Part shown: piece after piece, positions 33,701 through 46,103 of the stretch | Layout: the number at the start of each line of letters is the position of its first letter | Numbering within the stretch: the stretch's first letter is position 1 | Source of the DNA: Scytalidium lignicola | Taxonomy: Eukaryota > Ascomycota > Leotiomycetes | Direction of reading: 5' to 3' | DNA: 64,000 nt | NCBI GenBank assembly: GCA_002812745.2 | Contig: NCSJ02000010.1 | Location: forward strand, 186,001 to 250,000 | Position numbers and translations under genes: made by a program | Notes under the pieces: generated by a model | Seen by the model: the letters and a program-made list of their open reading frames with translations, nothing else | Told to the model about the DNA's origin: nothing | The model's database searches: none

Positions 33701-36241
33701 GAACGGCAATGTCAGGCGCAGTCTGACTTTGTCAATGCTCATTTATACTGGAAGACTTTGAACCAGTTACATCAAATTACTTCTCCTTCTCTGAAGAAAG
33801 ATGGCTTCGCATCTTTGCTGAATATCTTTGCCAGAGGCCCTCGAGACTCAATCAGGCGGTCTACAAGTGCAATTGAGGAGTACGATGCATGGCTGGTATG
33901 GCTCAAGCAATCTCAAGAGAGACACGACATAACTATTGAGTCGATGATGAAACGATTGAAGGCTTTGCGAGATAAGATGTGGTATGTTACTGACGTAAGG
34001 AACTCAGCAGCTTATGAGGGTGCTCGGAACGTCGCAGTTGCATTGAAATCCATGGTATCTCAGAATAACAAGTATATGTCACGAGGTGTAGCTCGACCTC
34101 GAAATACATCCAAATCAGCTGCCAATAGCTTTTTGTTCCGGACTGAAGTTCAGATTATGGATATGATGGCTGCGCCAGAAGATCAGGGTGGACCGAACAA
34201 GCTATCGGATGACCAGTCTGAAAAGACACTGAGATGGCTATCCCAGTTTGGTATCGAGAACTTCTGCAAGGGAGAAGAACGGATTCATAGATTCTGCCTT
34301 GAGGTGGAGACTTGTATTAGCAAGTTAGTCGGTGATAATCTTATGGATGGTCCTGTCCTCTGGTCCAGTGAGCTTTACTATCGAGACAAAAGATTATTGG
34401 ATAATGGAAAGCAAAAAGGAGATTCATTTCTTATTGGGGCTCTTAATCTCTCTGGTGACGAAATGGGTGAAGTGGATACTGGCCGTCGAGGTATGAGAAC
34501 TACCGACTTCAGCCGCCCTGGTACGAGAGACCTCCGTTCAATATCGGCAAGGAACACCTCTCAGCAGAGTTTCGATTCTGGAAGGTACTCGATGTCTCGA
34601 ATGAGCGCAGCTGGTGATCTCATGGATTCACAAGACTACTTTGGCATGGCTAGTCCTGTATTGACTATTGATTCTACTACTACATTCTGGTCGCCATTCC
34701 AGACAAGATCTCAATCACCAGTTACGAGTCTTGGCAGCCACCGTCCAGATACCGCGTCTTCTACAAATGAAACAGTGACGATGAAGGAAGAGCGAGCTAG
34801 TTTGTCAAAGCAACACTTTTTGTCTGACTTGAAGCAGACTCTAACAAGTTTGCTTGTGAGTGATCTAGGGACCCTTGTGTTTGCACGAGGTAGTGAGACA
34901 GATGCCTGGTTCTCTAGTGATCTGGGCAATGACTGCATGGAGATACGAGAACAACGAGAACTGCGGGAGCGCAAGGTACGGAAGAAGATCAAGAAGCGTG
35001 ACCGGGTTATTGAGAAGAAGAAAAGCTTCAGAGATCTACGAGGAGTGCATAAGCCGGATCATATGAGTGATCGAAGTGATGAACACGGTGAAAGGATGGA
35101 GAAAGTCAGGTCAAGGAACTCTATGGATCGTGCAACCCCAGACCCCCCTCACTCAACCGCCGACAGCTCTTCAACTACGAGCGAGACAACTCGGGGTTCA
35201 AGAAAATCCCTCAGCCAGGAAGTGCTTACACATGAATTTCCCTATAGGAAGGCATTTAAACGCCTCTTGAGGATGTTCTCTGTCCATCCAAATCCATATG
35301 CGAAGCTCAATGCTTTATATGAGCTAGAACATCTCATTATCGCCTACCTCACTCCATCAGCTCCTCGCCGAACTCGGTCTCGTCAAGATGTATTGACTTC
35401 TTCTCCATCTCAGTCACCTGAAGTCCAGCACATGAATGCTTTCGGCTCTAGTGATGGTGTAGCAGCTCCACGTGCCAAAAACCTCGAGGAGGCCATTGAT
35501 AGTTGCAAGGGACGTCGCTCACTCATCACAAACCAGCCTGAGTCTACCTCGCCAACACATCGCAACTCGGACCGTTCCTTGGCTGCACCTAGTCCAGCAA
35601 GCACAGATATGATTGTTGATGTACTCCAAGATCTCTTCCGTGATTCAGATATCCGGCCAAAAACCCTCTTCCGTGATCTTCAATTCATTGCTTCATTTGT
35701 CCCTGCAGCCGTCTTGGATAAGACTGAGCGCGGGAAAGCCTTCTGGGATGCAGGTTTGGCAGCACTGGGTCTGAAACAAGACGTCTGCCGCACTCTCATC
35801 GAAATTGCCGACGAGATCGTGGTCCACTATACCCAGACCCGCAAAGTAACATCGCACTCGTCGGGCGACAACTCCCAGATATCGACAACCAGTGGTGAAC
35901 TGATGAAATACAGCATGGAAGATGCTGCGAAGATGTGGACCATCACGGCTAAGGAGGGTGATCCTGTCGCCGAGCGGGAACTGGCTATATTCTACCTCAC
36001 ACACCCTGAGTTGGTGGAACGTGTCACCGCGCCGCTGAGCAAGCCGCGAGACACGTTTAAGGCACAAGTGATGGAGATGCATCAAGGAAAGGAGGGTGTT
36101 GTAAACGAGAGGGATCGCGAGAGGAGTGATCCAGCTACGATGTGTGTAGCTTATCACTGGATGGAGTTGAGTGCAGTAGGCGGCGATGAGCTGGCGAAGA
36201 AGTATTTGAGGCAGAGAGAAGAGTTGAATGCCATTCCCTGA
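30786..36241 (+). CDS. Large conserved fungal protein with possible RasGAP-like region and Sel1-like C-terminus
   Basis: Four exons, 30786-30840, 30971-32439, 32487-32590 and 32647-36241, keep one frame and give 1740 residues. The Pro/Arg-rich N-terminus comes first (SPTPSPPNHQILPPP, HRSRSPPRPP). A helical region follows (ARLARCGELAHRTLVDNFRA). Around residues 480-560, the string RRFLVSKWLFSVFLLNVIIH, PESYGMMAEYHITEYGRQKI and LVVDMTWNKSP resembles the end of a RasGAP fold (conserved FLR.INPxI-like block). I infer this from pattern only. Then VHPYLVLSPADLLTMVNALF, long Ser-rich acidic linkers, a Lys/Arg/Glu-rich helix (ELRERKVRKKIKKRDRVIEK), and near the C-terminus Sel1-like repeats: EDAAKMWTITAKEGDPVAER and AYHWMELSAVGGDELAKKYL. 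The exact family and function are not known to me. A Ras/Rab regulator is one possibility. Confidence 0.7.
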
Positions 36242-37687
36242 ATGATCTATGTGGCATTGGGGAAAGAACATGTTTTCGGCCTATGGTGTAAGATGTACGA
36301 AGTTCAAGATACCACCTCCATCCTGCACGAAGGCGGAGATATGATTTGTTTTGTGATCACTTTTAATTTTTAGATATATTATGAGCGTCGATATAGATGT
36401 AGCATCTTTTTGGCTTAGATTGTGTGTTTTTGGGCGTGAGACATTTTTTGACTTTGGAGGTAGGCATGTTGTGTTGTCGTTTTTGCATCTTGCAGAGCGA
36501 AGTTGCCNTTTTTTTGATACCAGCTTTACCAGCGTTCTGGATAATTCACATATAGAAATGCGTGCAAGAGGGGGGAAATGGAAAGAGATACATGATTGGA
36601 TTTGAAATGAATCGTGCTTAGGACAACGTTTATGGGGTTTGCTTATTCTACCACTTATATAGCATATTTTACGACTGGCTCGCTTTTCGAATCTAAGGGA
36701 ATAACTGGAGAAGAGAATGGTATTATTTTTTGACTAATTGAATGAATGAGATACGTGATATTGTTTAAGATTGGCCTCCTCCGTGTACTAGGATGTATCT
36801 ATTGATTTGGATTTGGTGGCCCCCTTTTCCTCCATAACTCTTCATTCAGCGCTAAGTTAATTTCAAACGATACATTAAACCTCGGTATGATCTTCTCTAG
36901 TAGACTTCTACCGTGACTTTTTTGAAGGAAGAGGATGCTTACCATTGGCAGTATCTAGTGCCTTGGAAGTTGAACTTCGTAGTATTTCCCGCCCTACTGT
37001 AACGATTATGGCTAACTTTATCTCTCCTTTGTCCTGTTAACTATAAAGGGGGTACAAGTTACTATTGTTACTATACACAAAGCATTAACAGGCAATCTAT
37101 TATCACAACAATACCCTTGTATTGTGATATTAGATCATTAGCAAAATAGAATCTATAAAAAATCAACAAAGAAGAAAAAAACCATTCACAATGCAACAAA
37201 AAACAAAAAAGCTATTGTTTCCTAGCAAAGATCTCTTTATTTCCAANTTTTTTTAATACCTTTTTCCACCCTCATCTAGTCCTGCGTAGAAACGGGAATA
37301 GGAAAGTAGTGCATGAAACAAAGAGATCAAAATGACAAAAGTTCTAATCTTTTCGACGACATATTCTTTGTCCCCGCGATAATAAACACAACTTTTGTTC
37401 AAAAGTTCTCTGTTAGATAGTTTGTGTTTTGGGGGGTTTAAAAACAGTGAAATGGTCCCGACCTCCATATATCTTTTTTGTTTTGCTTCGTATACTCTCA
37501 TATGACAAAACTTGTCAAATAGAAGAATTCTACGGTAAAGTTTTTAGGATAAGGTAAGTAGGGAACTCGGCTCTTCGCTCCCCCTATAAGGAGGTTTAAA
37601 GTTATATAGGCGCTGANTTTTTTTAATAGACAGACCTTGGAGAATCGTAATAAATAAAAATACAAATTGCATACAAAAAATCAAATC
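36242..37687. other. AT-rich intergenic region with three N bases
   Basis: 1.4 kb with N at 36508, 37247 and 37617, each beside a T run. No coding signal recognised. Confidence 0.5.
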
Positions 37688-39136
37688 ATGGTACCATCAA
37701 TTAAAGACATGACGCATTCAGGTGCTGAACGCCATGAAGATACCAAAGTCACCGGAGATGAAGTTTTAGTTGCTGATAGGTCTAAATCTGGAACAAAGAC
37801 GCTGGCGTCTAATCCCAGAGAATCCCTAAACAGCAACGATAATGATACACCACCATCTCGGGAACTACCTGATATACATCCTTCTTACATAGAATCTGTG
37901 GAGGTAGCTCCTAGTCATTCAGATAACGATGATTCGGTATCTATCTCTTCCACGGAAATACACGAGTTTATCGAACTGATCCGAGGGTTGAAGTATGGGA
38001 AAGAAGATGATGAAGAAGATGAAGGTATGGCTGAACCATGTCTAAGACCAGATGAATCCGATCTCAATATTCAAGAAAGACAGGCGACGTACCAAGCTTA
38101 TCTTGATCAGCTGCTGGACGAAGAGTATACTCCGTCATCCTACTCCCAAGAAGAAAATCAGGGAGAATTTGAAATCCAACCTGGAAATCCCACTACCTCT
38201 GTCTCATCTAAGAATAAACACCTCTCCTTATCTAGACTTCCCGATAGTCCACTAGATATCATTTCTAGGTTTTTTGACTCCATAGAGTTGGCTACGGACG
38301 ATAACCCACGTGGCAGCAAGAGTTCAATGCCGAACGATCTTTATGAAACCGTCTTAGAGAATCACCACAATATATATAGACACAGCCATTCTAGACAGGT
38401 TAGATCACGGCAGGCTCAATCCTCCAGTAGCGACTCCATTTCCTCATTCCAGCGCTATATCCAGCGGAACTTCTCTACCGACCATCACCAAATCATCTTC
38501 CACCGTCTAAATGACAAAAGGGGCCGCAAAGACACCATGACATTTGACCAGGTCGCTAAGGAGTTTTATCTCTCTCGGACAACCGGTGGAGGAAATGGAG
38601 GAAGCCCATTCACACCACACCTCTTAGATATTAACGGAGATGCTTTTGGTGGATTGTCAGCTCCAGATTTCTGCTTCTGGCTGCAGGAGAACTGCTTTAG
38701 TAATAAAAGCCGGACAGTATTTCATATGCTAGATGACAAGCGATGGGAGTACCCGATGACACTTCAAGAGGCTGCTGAGGTGTTTAACGGGCTTGATAGG
38801 CAATATCGGGCACATCACCTGTCTGGAATCCAGGACGAAACCCAAAACGTACCACAAGAACTTGCTCAGGGCACGTTCTATGCCTATCTTAATGAGTTCT
38901 TCGAACCTCACAATTCCGTTCCAGGTCTCTGGTGGGAGAAGGGCAATCATAAGACTGGTCTTTGGGCTTTTCAAACGATCTGCAACTCTTATTTACGGAT
39001 TTGGTTTAGAGGTAGTTCTGAGACTTGTATTGACGATACTGCTGATAGCAAGGACGGAAATGACAGCGCTAATAGAGGCAATAAGGTCAAGGAAGATAGT
39101 ATCAATACTAGTGAGACCGAACACGTGTTGCTATAG
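37688..39136 (+). CDS. Orphan acidic protein with an internal duplication
   Basis: A 482-residue uninterrupted frame from ATG 37688. I do not recognise the family. The N-terminal half is Ser/Asp/Glu-rich and probably disordered (KYGKEDDEEDEGMAEP, LDQLLDEEYTPSSYSQEE). The C-terminal half is globular-looking and contains two related segments about 80 residues apart: IIFHRLNDKRGRKDTMTFDQ..AKEF and TVFHMLDDKRWEYPMTLQEA..EVF. Both share FHxLxDKR and MTxxxxAxxF. There are no transmembrane segments or signal peptide. The neighbours are an AT-rich spacer and a decayed HNH gene, an accessory-like setting. The open frame over 1.4 kb and the conserved duplication argue that it is a real gene, perhaps lineage-restricted. 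Confidence 0.6.
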   Translation: MVPSIKDMTHSGAERHEDTKVTGDEVLVADRSKSGTKTLASNPRESLNSNDNDTPPSRELPDIHPSYIESVEVAPSHSDNDDSVSISSTEIHEFIELIRGLKYGKEDDEEDEGMAEPCLRPDESDLNIQERQATYQAYLDQLLDEEYTPSSYSQEENQGEFEIQPGNPTTSVSSKNKHLSLSRLPDSPLDIISRFFDSIELATDDNPRGSKSSMPNDLYETVLENHHNIYRHSHSRQVRSRQAQSSSSDSISSFQRYIQRNFSTDHHQIIFHRLNDKRGRKDTMTFDQVAKEFYLSRTTGGGNGGSPFTPHLLDINGDAFGGLSAPDFCFWLQENCFSNKSRTVFHMLDDKRWEYPMTLQEAAEVFNGLDRQYRAHHLSGIQDETQNVPQELAQGTFYAYLNEFFEPHNSVPGLWWEKGNHKTGLWAFQTICNSYLRIWFRGSSETCIDDTADSKDGNDSANRGNKVKEDSINTSETEHVLL

Positions 39137-39862
39137 CGTTGCCATAAAGGAGGGAGAATCGGGCTCCTCGGAGTCGGAGCAGAGATGGCAGAGATGTGGC
39201 TGGATGTTTTTAACTAGTGAGAGCGCTTACTTTGGTGGACGAATATATCGTACCATATTTTACAATGCATTTCTTATCTCGCAGTACAAAATGTAGACAA
39301 TATCTCTCCTGATAAAGAGAAGATCAACACGATGATATTGTAAAAATTAATAGAAAATGTGCCTTGTGAATTATGAATAATGAATATATAGTAAGAGGAA
39401 AGAGAATGAGATGGTTCTGACATTTTCGCCTCTCGCCACACGGAATGCAGAAAGCGTGGACCAACAGACGCTATTGTCCACCTGTGACAGGGGTTGCTCC
39501 CTGGTACCGGCCCGTCTTCGTCGCCGTTACCTTACTAGCCTAGATCGGGAATGGAGAATCATATTTCCCCGCCCGCACACAAATGTTGGAGCCATGCCTT
39601 AGGTAATCATTAGACATCGAATTCTGTTCCCCATGCACGTATTTAGCTTGGGAGGGTTCGGAATGTTATGTGAAGTTGGGGATTAAGTTTTGATATCAAT
39701 TTTCAGTGAAAGAAGTATATATTACACAGGTGGACGCCACATGTACTAACATTTTAGATATAAGGTTAATTAAAAACTACTGTTGAAGTTTCCCCACCAC
39801 AGCTAATAATTAATAGCTTTCTATCCCCCGTGCTGAAATGTAATAAATATTACAGGGTGGAT
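39137..39862. other. Intergenic region
   Basis: Convergent spacer between the orphan gene and the HNH relic. Nothing recognised. Confidence 0.4.
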
Positions 39863-41134
39863 TTATTCTACAAACGATCCTAGACGAGTGAATAGTTCTG
39901 TTTCCATCCTCTCATCCGCTTCTGGCTCAGTTATGATCTCGCTGATATCCTCTGGGCCGAGGTCGTGCTCCCATTGAGGCACACCTGCATTTCCCTTCAT
40001 CTTCCGCGTAGGTCAATCTGAGTTTGAGCATATGCAAAAGCTTTCTAGCTTCAAAGGAGGCACATTCGCAGATGCCATCGCAGCAAATCTGGGCTCACAC
40101 AGATGTTTGGATCATTGGTGTGGGTGGTAGTTCCCCGGAGATCCCCCCAACGTTATAAGTGTCCTCGCCAAAGTGGATGATTTTAAAATTTTCCTAGAAT
40201 TGCCCGTTAACAGAACTATAAGGAATAAACTAGTGGATATAACATGAAGGAGTCCTACATCAGGGTCAATACCAACACCGAACTCATCCTAGCCCGGGTG
40301 AATAGAGGTTGCGAGAAGAAGACCATTTTGAAGGGAATATAAACCTGTGCGACTTATCTGACTCTCATGGCTAGTGTCGATTATCCAACGGTTGCGGCAG
40401 TGGTTAGCTTCCTGCTCACTCACCCTGCTCACTGGGTAAATATGAGCCGATTCAGCTGGTTGAAAGGACTTTCATCTAGACAGAAGGTCTGACCTGTAAT
40501 CGCGCACACTTGATCTCGCTGCCCAAGGCCATCTCGAAAATACCGTTGCTGAAGAAAGTTAGTCCTTTGTGGGACTTCTATCATATTTTCTTTGCCAAAC
40601 TTACAAAGCCGTGCTTGTCTCTGGCAATTTGAGATGAGATAGTAGATTGTGAGTAAACATGACGAGGCGTAAAGCTACCCGTAATCGGACATTCATCTAT
40701 ACCGTCATTCAGCACTTTAATTTGTATATTTGGGGTGTATGATGCTTACTGTGGTCGAGGATGATATATTTACCTGGTGAGATCGCATTGCGATCTCCTC
40801 GTCGAAGCAAAGCTACCAGTTGATCAGTCTCTCTGTAAATGGAAAATTGCCCATTGGACTCCAGCAGTGAATATCATGATTTCACGGCAGTAATACAGCA
40901 TACTGGGAGTGAGGCATCTTGAATGTTCACGGAGTATCAACCCCGTGATGTGTAAAGTTAGATGGCTGCGTTCAAGAAGTTGCACAGTGCAACGGTCGGT
41001 ATCTGCTCGTTCCCACTAAATTCGCTTATACCTGATAATATACTTCTAACCCCCAAATATACTGCCTTCGTCATTATACTATAGATGCGCAGATTTCGAC
41101 AAGAAGATCTCTGTGGTTCAAGATTACGAGCCAT
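39863..41134 (-). pseudogene. Decayed fungal HNH-endonuclease-domain gene
   Basis: Read on the minus strand. ATG at 41134 opens MARNLEPQRSSCRNLRIYS; later pieces include GQFSIYRETDQLVALLRRGD before a donor near 40783. Then come NDGIDECPITGSFTPRHVYS, RDGLGQRDQVCAITGQTF (the HNH-type RDxxCxITG string), NRWIIDTSHESQIS and LYSLQNGLLL (the N-containing HNH segment). Next is LLRWHLRMCLL and a clean last exon ending at 39863 (PQWEHDLGPEDISEIITEPE, ERMETELFTRLG). The HNH family of filamentous fungi has this order: RD..C.ITG, ..W...I.S.QNGLLL, LLRWHF, and a final ERMExELFxRL. Between the blocks there are several in-frame stops and frame changes, so no intact protein is encoded as sequenced. Fungal copies are abundant and fast-evolving. 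The function is unknown. Confidence 0.6.
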
Positions 41135-42473
41135 TTTGAAGTGGAAAGTTAAATGTTCTTCTAGCGTCAGGTGAAGACATCTAAATGGAAGTATTTCAAG
41201 TTAACCTGTTAGAGTTATAAACAAGCAGAACTAAAAAGTGGCTTTTGGATGTCAGGGAGAGGGAAAAATGAAATTGAAGAGGTGCCAGGTTGGGTTTTTA
41301 TAAGGACTGTGGGATCAAAGCCAAGTTTTGGATAGTGAATACAATACTTCATGGACTCGTCTTAGCCAGCCAACTCTCTACAGGTAGTGAATTCAGAGTC
41401 TGGAGCCAATCAGCATGGATCACTAAGCATGACTCTTGGCCAACGTAACTCGTAACTGAGTCGCAGGTGAGATTCAGCTAGGGACCTCGAGTAATCTGAT
41501 GCCGTAAGAGATCTCGCTGCAGGGTAGGATGAGCCCGCAGGAGGGTTCTGCAGCGCGAATGCGAGCTCTAGCGGAGAGGAACAAAGAAAAAACAGAGCCC
41601 CTCTCCATCACAACGGCGGGATTTTCTCTACTAATTAATTAATTAATTAATTAATGAATGGATTATTGGTTGTTGTGGAGATCCATCCTTTGGGCGACTC
41701 TTTGGTAATATCGTATTGTCATAACTATTTACAGCACTTTTACGGTACCAATCTTAACCAACCTCCTGTCGCAACCAAATCCTGTCGCGGAGAGAATCAA
41801 ATCAACAACTGCGTCATCTCAGCAGCACTAGCAGGGGTGGCGCTCATCAACGCAATTTTTTTGCGGTGGACAGTGCTTCGGGGCTAGTCTGCTTCGGGCC
41901 CTAGTGCGCGCCCATGTCGCCTGCACCGAGCCTTGACAAGGTGATGGATGGTGATTGGGGAGCTGCCATAAGAAGAGTCCTCCCCTCCCTCTCTCTCCTC
42001 TCCTCTCTTGCCACTGCTTTTTCCCAATTCCTTTTGCTTCAGAAAGTAAATTGTGGCCGGAACAACACCTTTGAGGGTGCTCATCAAAGTCTGCGTTGAA
42101 TTGAAAATTTTTATTTGTTTCTTGTTTGCTAGCTGTTGAGGTGAGTTGCCATGGTGATTCTTCGATACAGAGAACCGCAAAGAGAGACAAGTCGACCGTG
42201 ACTAACGATTTCGTGTGGGGAAAGCTATCCGTATTCGAAGCGCCAACGTCAAAGCTACCACATCTGGCCTGCCTTCCAATTATTTTCCATCCTGGGCAAA
42301 AAACATAAAAATCATACCATACGCTCATTCCGACATCCCGTCGTTGTTCCTCTCGTTCTGCTGAGCTGCTGCTTCCTTGTCCCTGATCAACGCGGAAACC
42401 TGCCGACTCCATTCATTCATTAAGCGTTTGCGTGGAAGTACCATCGTTCGCATAGAAGCTCAGACTTGTCAAG
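41135..42473. promoter_or_regulatory. Upstream region of glycogen synthase, with a TAAT microsatellite
   Basis: 1.3 kb between the HNH relic and GSY1. It includes (TAAT)n at about 41632-41655 and a pyrimidine-rich 5' UTR-like tract at 41980-42010. Open frames on both strands lack domains. Confidence 0.45.
41632..41655. repeat. Tetranucleotide microsatellite (TAAT)n
   Basis: About six perfect TAAT units. Confidence 0.9.
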
Positions 42474-44885
42474 ATGTCGAAGAACAGGGACATCCGGAAC
42501 CACTATCTCTTTGAGATCGCTACAGAGGTCGCCAATCGAGGTATGCGAAAACTCTACTTGCAATTGGATTTAGCCAACGAACTCTCTTACTAACGATTCC
42601 TCCCAGTCGGTGGTATCTATTCCGTCATCAAGTCGAAAGCGCCCGTCACCACCGCTGAATATGGAGATCGATATACCCTCATCGGGCCTCTAAATAGGCA
42701 ATCTGTGAGCTCAGCGCATCCTTTAGCTCTCCCTCCAGTAATGTCTCTCTGGCTAACCATTTCTGTTCCAGGCCGCAGTAGAGGTTGAACAGCTGACCCC
42801 AACCAATCCCGAACTCGCAGCCACCATTGCATCGATGGAAGAACGAGGCATTGGCATACTCTATGGCCGATGGCTAATCGAAGGAGCTCCTCGAGTGCTG
42901 CTGATTGACACCAAGTCAGCATACAGGTTTCTCGACGAGTGGAAGGCGGACCTGTGGAACGCCGCTCGCATTCCAACCCCACCTGGAGACGACGAGACAA
43001 ATGAAGCCGTGGTATTCGGTTACCTGGTTGCATGGTTTTTGGGAGAGGTAAGTTGCAAAATTGAGAGGGGAACTAGTATGATTGATCGTTTTAAAATGCT
43101 GACGCCCTCGTAGTATGTCGCTCATGAAACATCAAAAGCCGTCATTGCCCATTTCCACGAATGGCTGTCAGGTGTAGCTTTGCCCCTCTGCCGGAAGCGC
43201 AAGATTGACGTAACGACCATCTTCACTACTCACGCAACTCTTTTGGGGCGGTATCTCTGCGCCGGCTCCGTTGACTTCTACAATAACCTGCAAGACTTTG
43301 ATGTGGACGCTGAAGCTGGCAAGCGCGGCATCTACCACCGTTACTGTATCGAACGAGCAGCTGCCCATACCTGCGATGTTTTCACCACTGTCTCCCACAT
43401 CACGGCGTATGAGAGTGAGCATCTTCTTACCCGCAAGCCGGATGGTGTTTTGCCCAATGGTCTTAATGTCACCAAATTCCAGGCCATGCATGAATTCCAA
43501 AATTTGCACCAACAGGCTAAGGAGAAGATCCATGATTTTGTGCGAGGACACTTCTACGGACATAATGACTTTGACCCAGATAACACGCTCTACTTCTTCA
43601 CGGCAGGTCGCTACGAGTATCGGAATAAAGGAGTTGATATGTTCATCGAATCCTTAGCGCGCCTCAACCACCGCCTGAAGACTGCCGGATCGAAGATGAC
43701 TGTGGTAGCCTTCATCATTATGCCAGCGCAAACACATTCCCTTACTGTAGAAGCTTTACGAGGCCAAGCAGTCATTAAATCCCTGCGAGATACGGTTGAT
43801 GTGATCGAACGGTCAGTCGGCAAACGTATCTTTGAGCGTGCCCTTAAGTGGCACGATGGTGACCCAATGCCAGAAGAAAAGGACCTCATCACATCCCAAG
43901 ATCGCATCCTCCTGCGTCGTCGTGTCTTTGCCATGAAACGGGAGAGCCTCCCTCCGGTGGTAACTCATAACATGGTGAACGACTCAGAGGATCCTATCCT
44001 GAACCAAATCCGACGTGTGCAGCTCTTTAACCAACCGAGCGATCGCGTAAAGATCGTCTTCCATCCAGAATTCCTCAACTCTTCAAACCCGGTCCTTCCT
44101 ATGGACTACGATGAATTTGTGCGTGGAACGCATCTTGGAGTATTTTCTTCTTACTACGAACCATGGGGTTACACGCCTGCCGAATGTACCGTTATGGGCG
44201 TGCCATCCATCACTACAAACTTGTCCGGATTCGGCTGTTACATGGAGGAACTGATTGAGAACAGCACCGACTATGGTATCTATATTGTTGACCGCCGCAT
44301 GAAAGGTGTCGATGAGAGTGTTAACCAGCTTACATCCTTTATGTACGATTTCACCGCCAAGTCCCGTCGTCAACGTATCAACCAACGTAACCGTACTGAG
44401 CGACTTTCCGACCTTCTCGACTGGAAGCGCATGGGCTTGGAGTACGTCAAGGCTAGGCAACTCGCATTAAGGAGAGCTTATCCAGAGAGTTTCGAAGGAG
44501 AAGATGTTGATGATTTCATTCCGGGAGTTGAGCAGAAGATAAGCCGGCCGTTCAGCGTGCCGGGAAGCCCGAGGGATAGGTCTGGTATGATGACTCCAGG
44601 AGATTTTGCAAGTTTACAGGAAGGACGCGAGGGCTTGAGCACAGAGGATTATGTTGCGTGGAAGTTGCCGTAAGTTCTTGATCCTCGTTCTATATGTGGT
44701 TTGGCTTCCTATAAGGGACGTGAAGATTTACAGCCATAGAAGCGATAGATAGATGCAGTGCTAACGCTGTACACAGAGAAGAAGAAGACCCCGATGACTA
44801 CCATTTCCCACTCACACTACGAGCAAAGAAATCTACTGGTCCCACTAGCCCTGTGGAGCCAGCCATTACTAATGGCTCCTCTTAA
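42474..44885 (+). CDS. GSY1: Glycogen synthase
   Basis: UDP-glucose-dependent glycogen elongation (GT3 family), cytosolic. Five exons, 42474-42540, 42607-42704, 42772-43047, 43114-44669 and 44777-44885, give 701 residues, normal length. Seen: N-terminal [78 protein letters not shown], and the catalytic/acceptor motif [20 protein letters not shown]. An Arg-rich allosteric segment ([20 protein letters not shown]) is the expected glucose-6-phosphate/inhibition site. The C-terminal tail [20 protein letters not shown] holds the family's phosphorylation sites. The last exon ([18 protein letters not shown]) was found by splicing at 44670-44776. Without it the protein would end early at the donor. 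Confidence 0.97.
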
Positions 44886-46103
44886 AATGGTGGCAATAGA
44901 GACATACAACCTCGCTGTAAAGGAGCCGATGATCAATTGAACTATGAGAGTTACGGATGAGGAGGAGCTATGGATGACAAAAATTCTGGCAAGAAAATAG
45001 GGACAAACAAAAAAAATTGATCATGAACGGAAACTCTGGATTAGAATGAAGAAGTTGAAGAGATGGGTATAAATGACGGTTTCGGGGGTTTTGATGTCAG
45101 GGGCTAATGGAAATATCCATACGTACGCACTACATGGAAAATAACCAGGACCGGAACATTTGGCTGGTGGGAGAGGAAGTGGGGTTGGTTATCATGCAAA
45201 AAAACGAGCGTGTTTTTTCATTTTATTAATAACTGTACCAATATATCTGGCGTCTTTTTGCCCTCATTTTGTTGCCCCATCCCTTTATTGCATTGCAACT
45301 AGTTTTATCCATTCCTTTTTCTTAGCATTTATCTTTCTGCATTAGCANTTTTTTTTGCATTTGAAAAAGCCTGCATATTTATTTGTACAATAATATCGTT
45401 TTTTGTTTCTATTTTTATTGTTAAATTGTTAATCGTATTGTGTCTACTATGTTAGGTTTATTTTTATTTTTAGGGGTTTGACAACACTTTTGCTTTATAC
45501 TTGCAAAGTTCTGATAACTTTTATGTGATTCCAGTTCATAAGTGAATGCCCATGTCCTACCTGGTATGAAGTAATTAATACGGTAGTTTCCTACGATGAA
45601 AGTAGTACTCTCGCTTTTGAATGAATGAATTATATAGCGGTCGGCGATAGATTGGCTATGGAGTATGTCGTCAATTGCCAAAACAAGCATGCACACTAAG
45701 TTAAGGCTCGGGACGATGACAAGCTCGTGATGCTAGGAACTAACAGGGAGAAAAAGCGGGGATGAGATGGTAGTATTTGGCAGAGACTAGTTGGATCATT
45801 ATCTTATTTGGGAATTAAGACTTTAGGTGTCTTAAAGTCAATGTATTATACACGAAAGCCTGACCCCTCGGTTGCTTCTTATATCCTGGCAATATACGAT
45901 ATAAGACGCTTGAATTAAGAGTTGCCCCTCCTTCCCCCTTGACAAAACCCCTCGTCAAAACCCACTCGCTCCCCTGTAGAACACCATGTCGCCAGTAAAC
46001 CGGGGTCAGCCCTCCTGAGATATCATCAACGCGTCATCACATCAAAATAAAAATGATGGCTATCGCACAAACAGTTCCTTAAGTCCCCAATCTCTGAAAC
46101 CCA
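44886..46103. other. Convergent AT-rich intergenic region
   Basis: 1.2 kb between the 3' ends of GSY1 and the F-box gene, with N at 45349 before a T run. A 91-codon minus-strand frame (45696-45421) has no recognisable features. Confidence 0.45.

Noticed and set aside
41828..42412. 194-codon minus-strand frame upstream of GSY1
   Set aside because: No recognisable domain, composition follows the pyrimidine-rich GSY1 5' UTR on the other strand.
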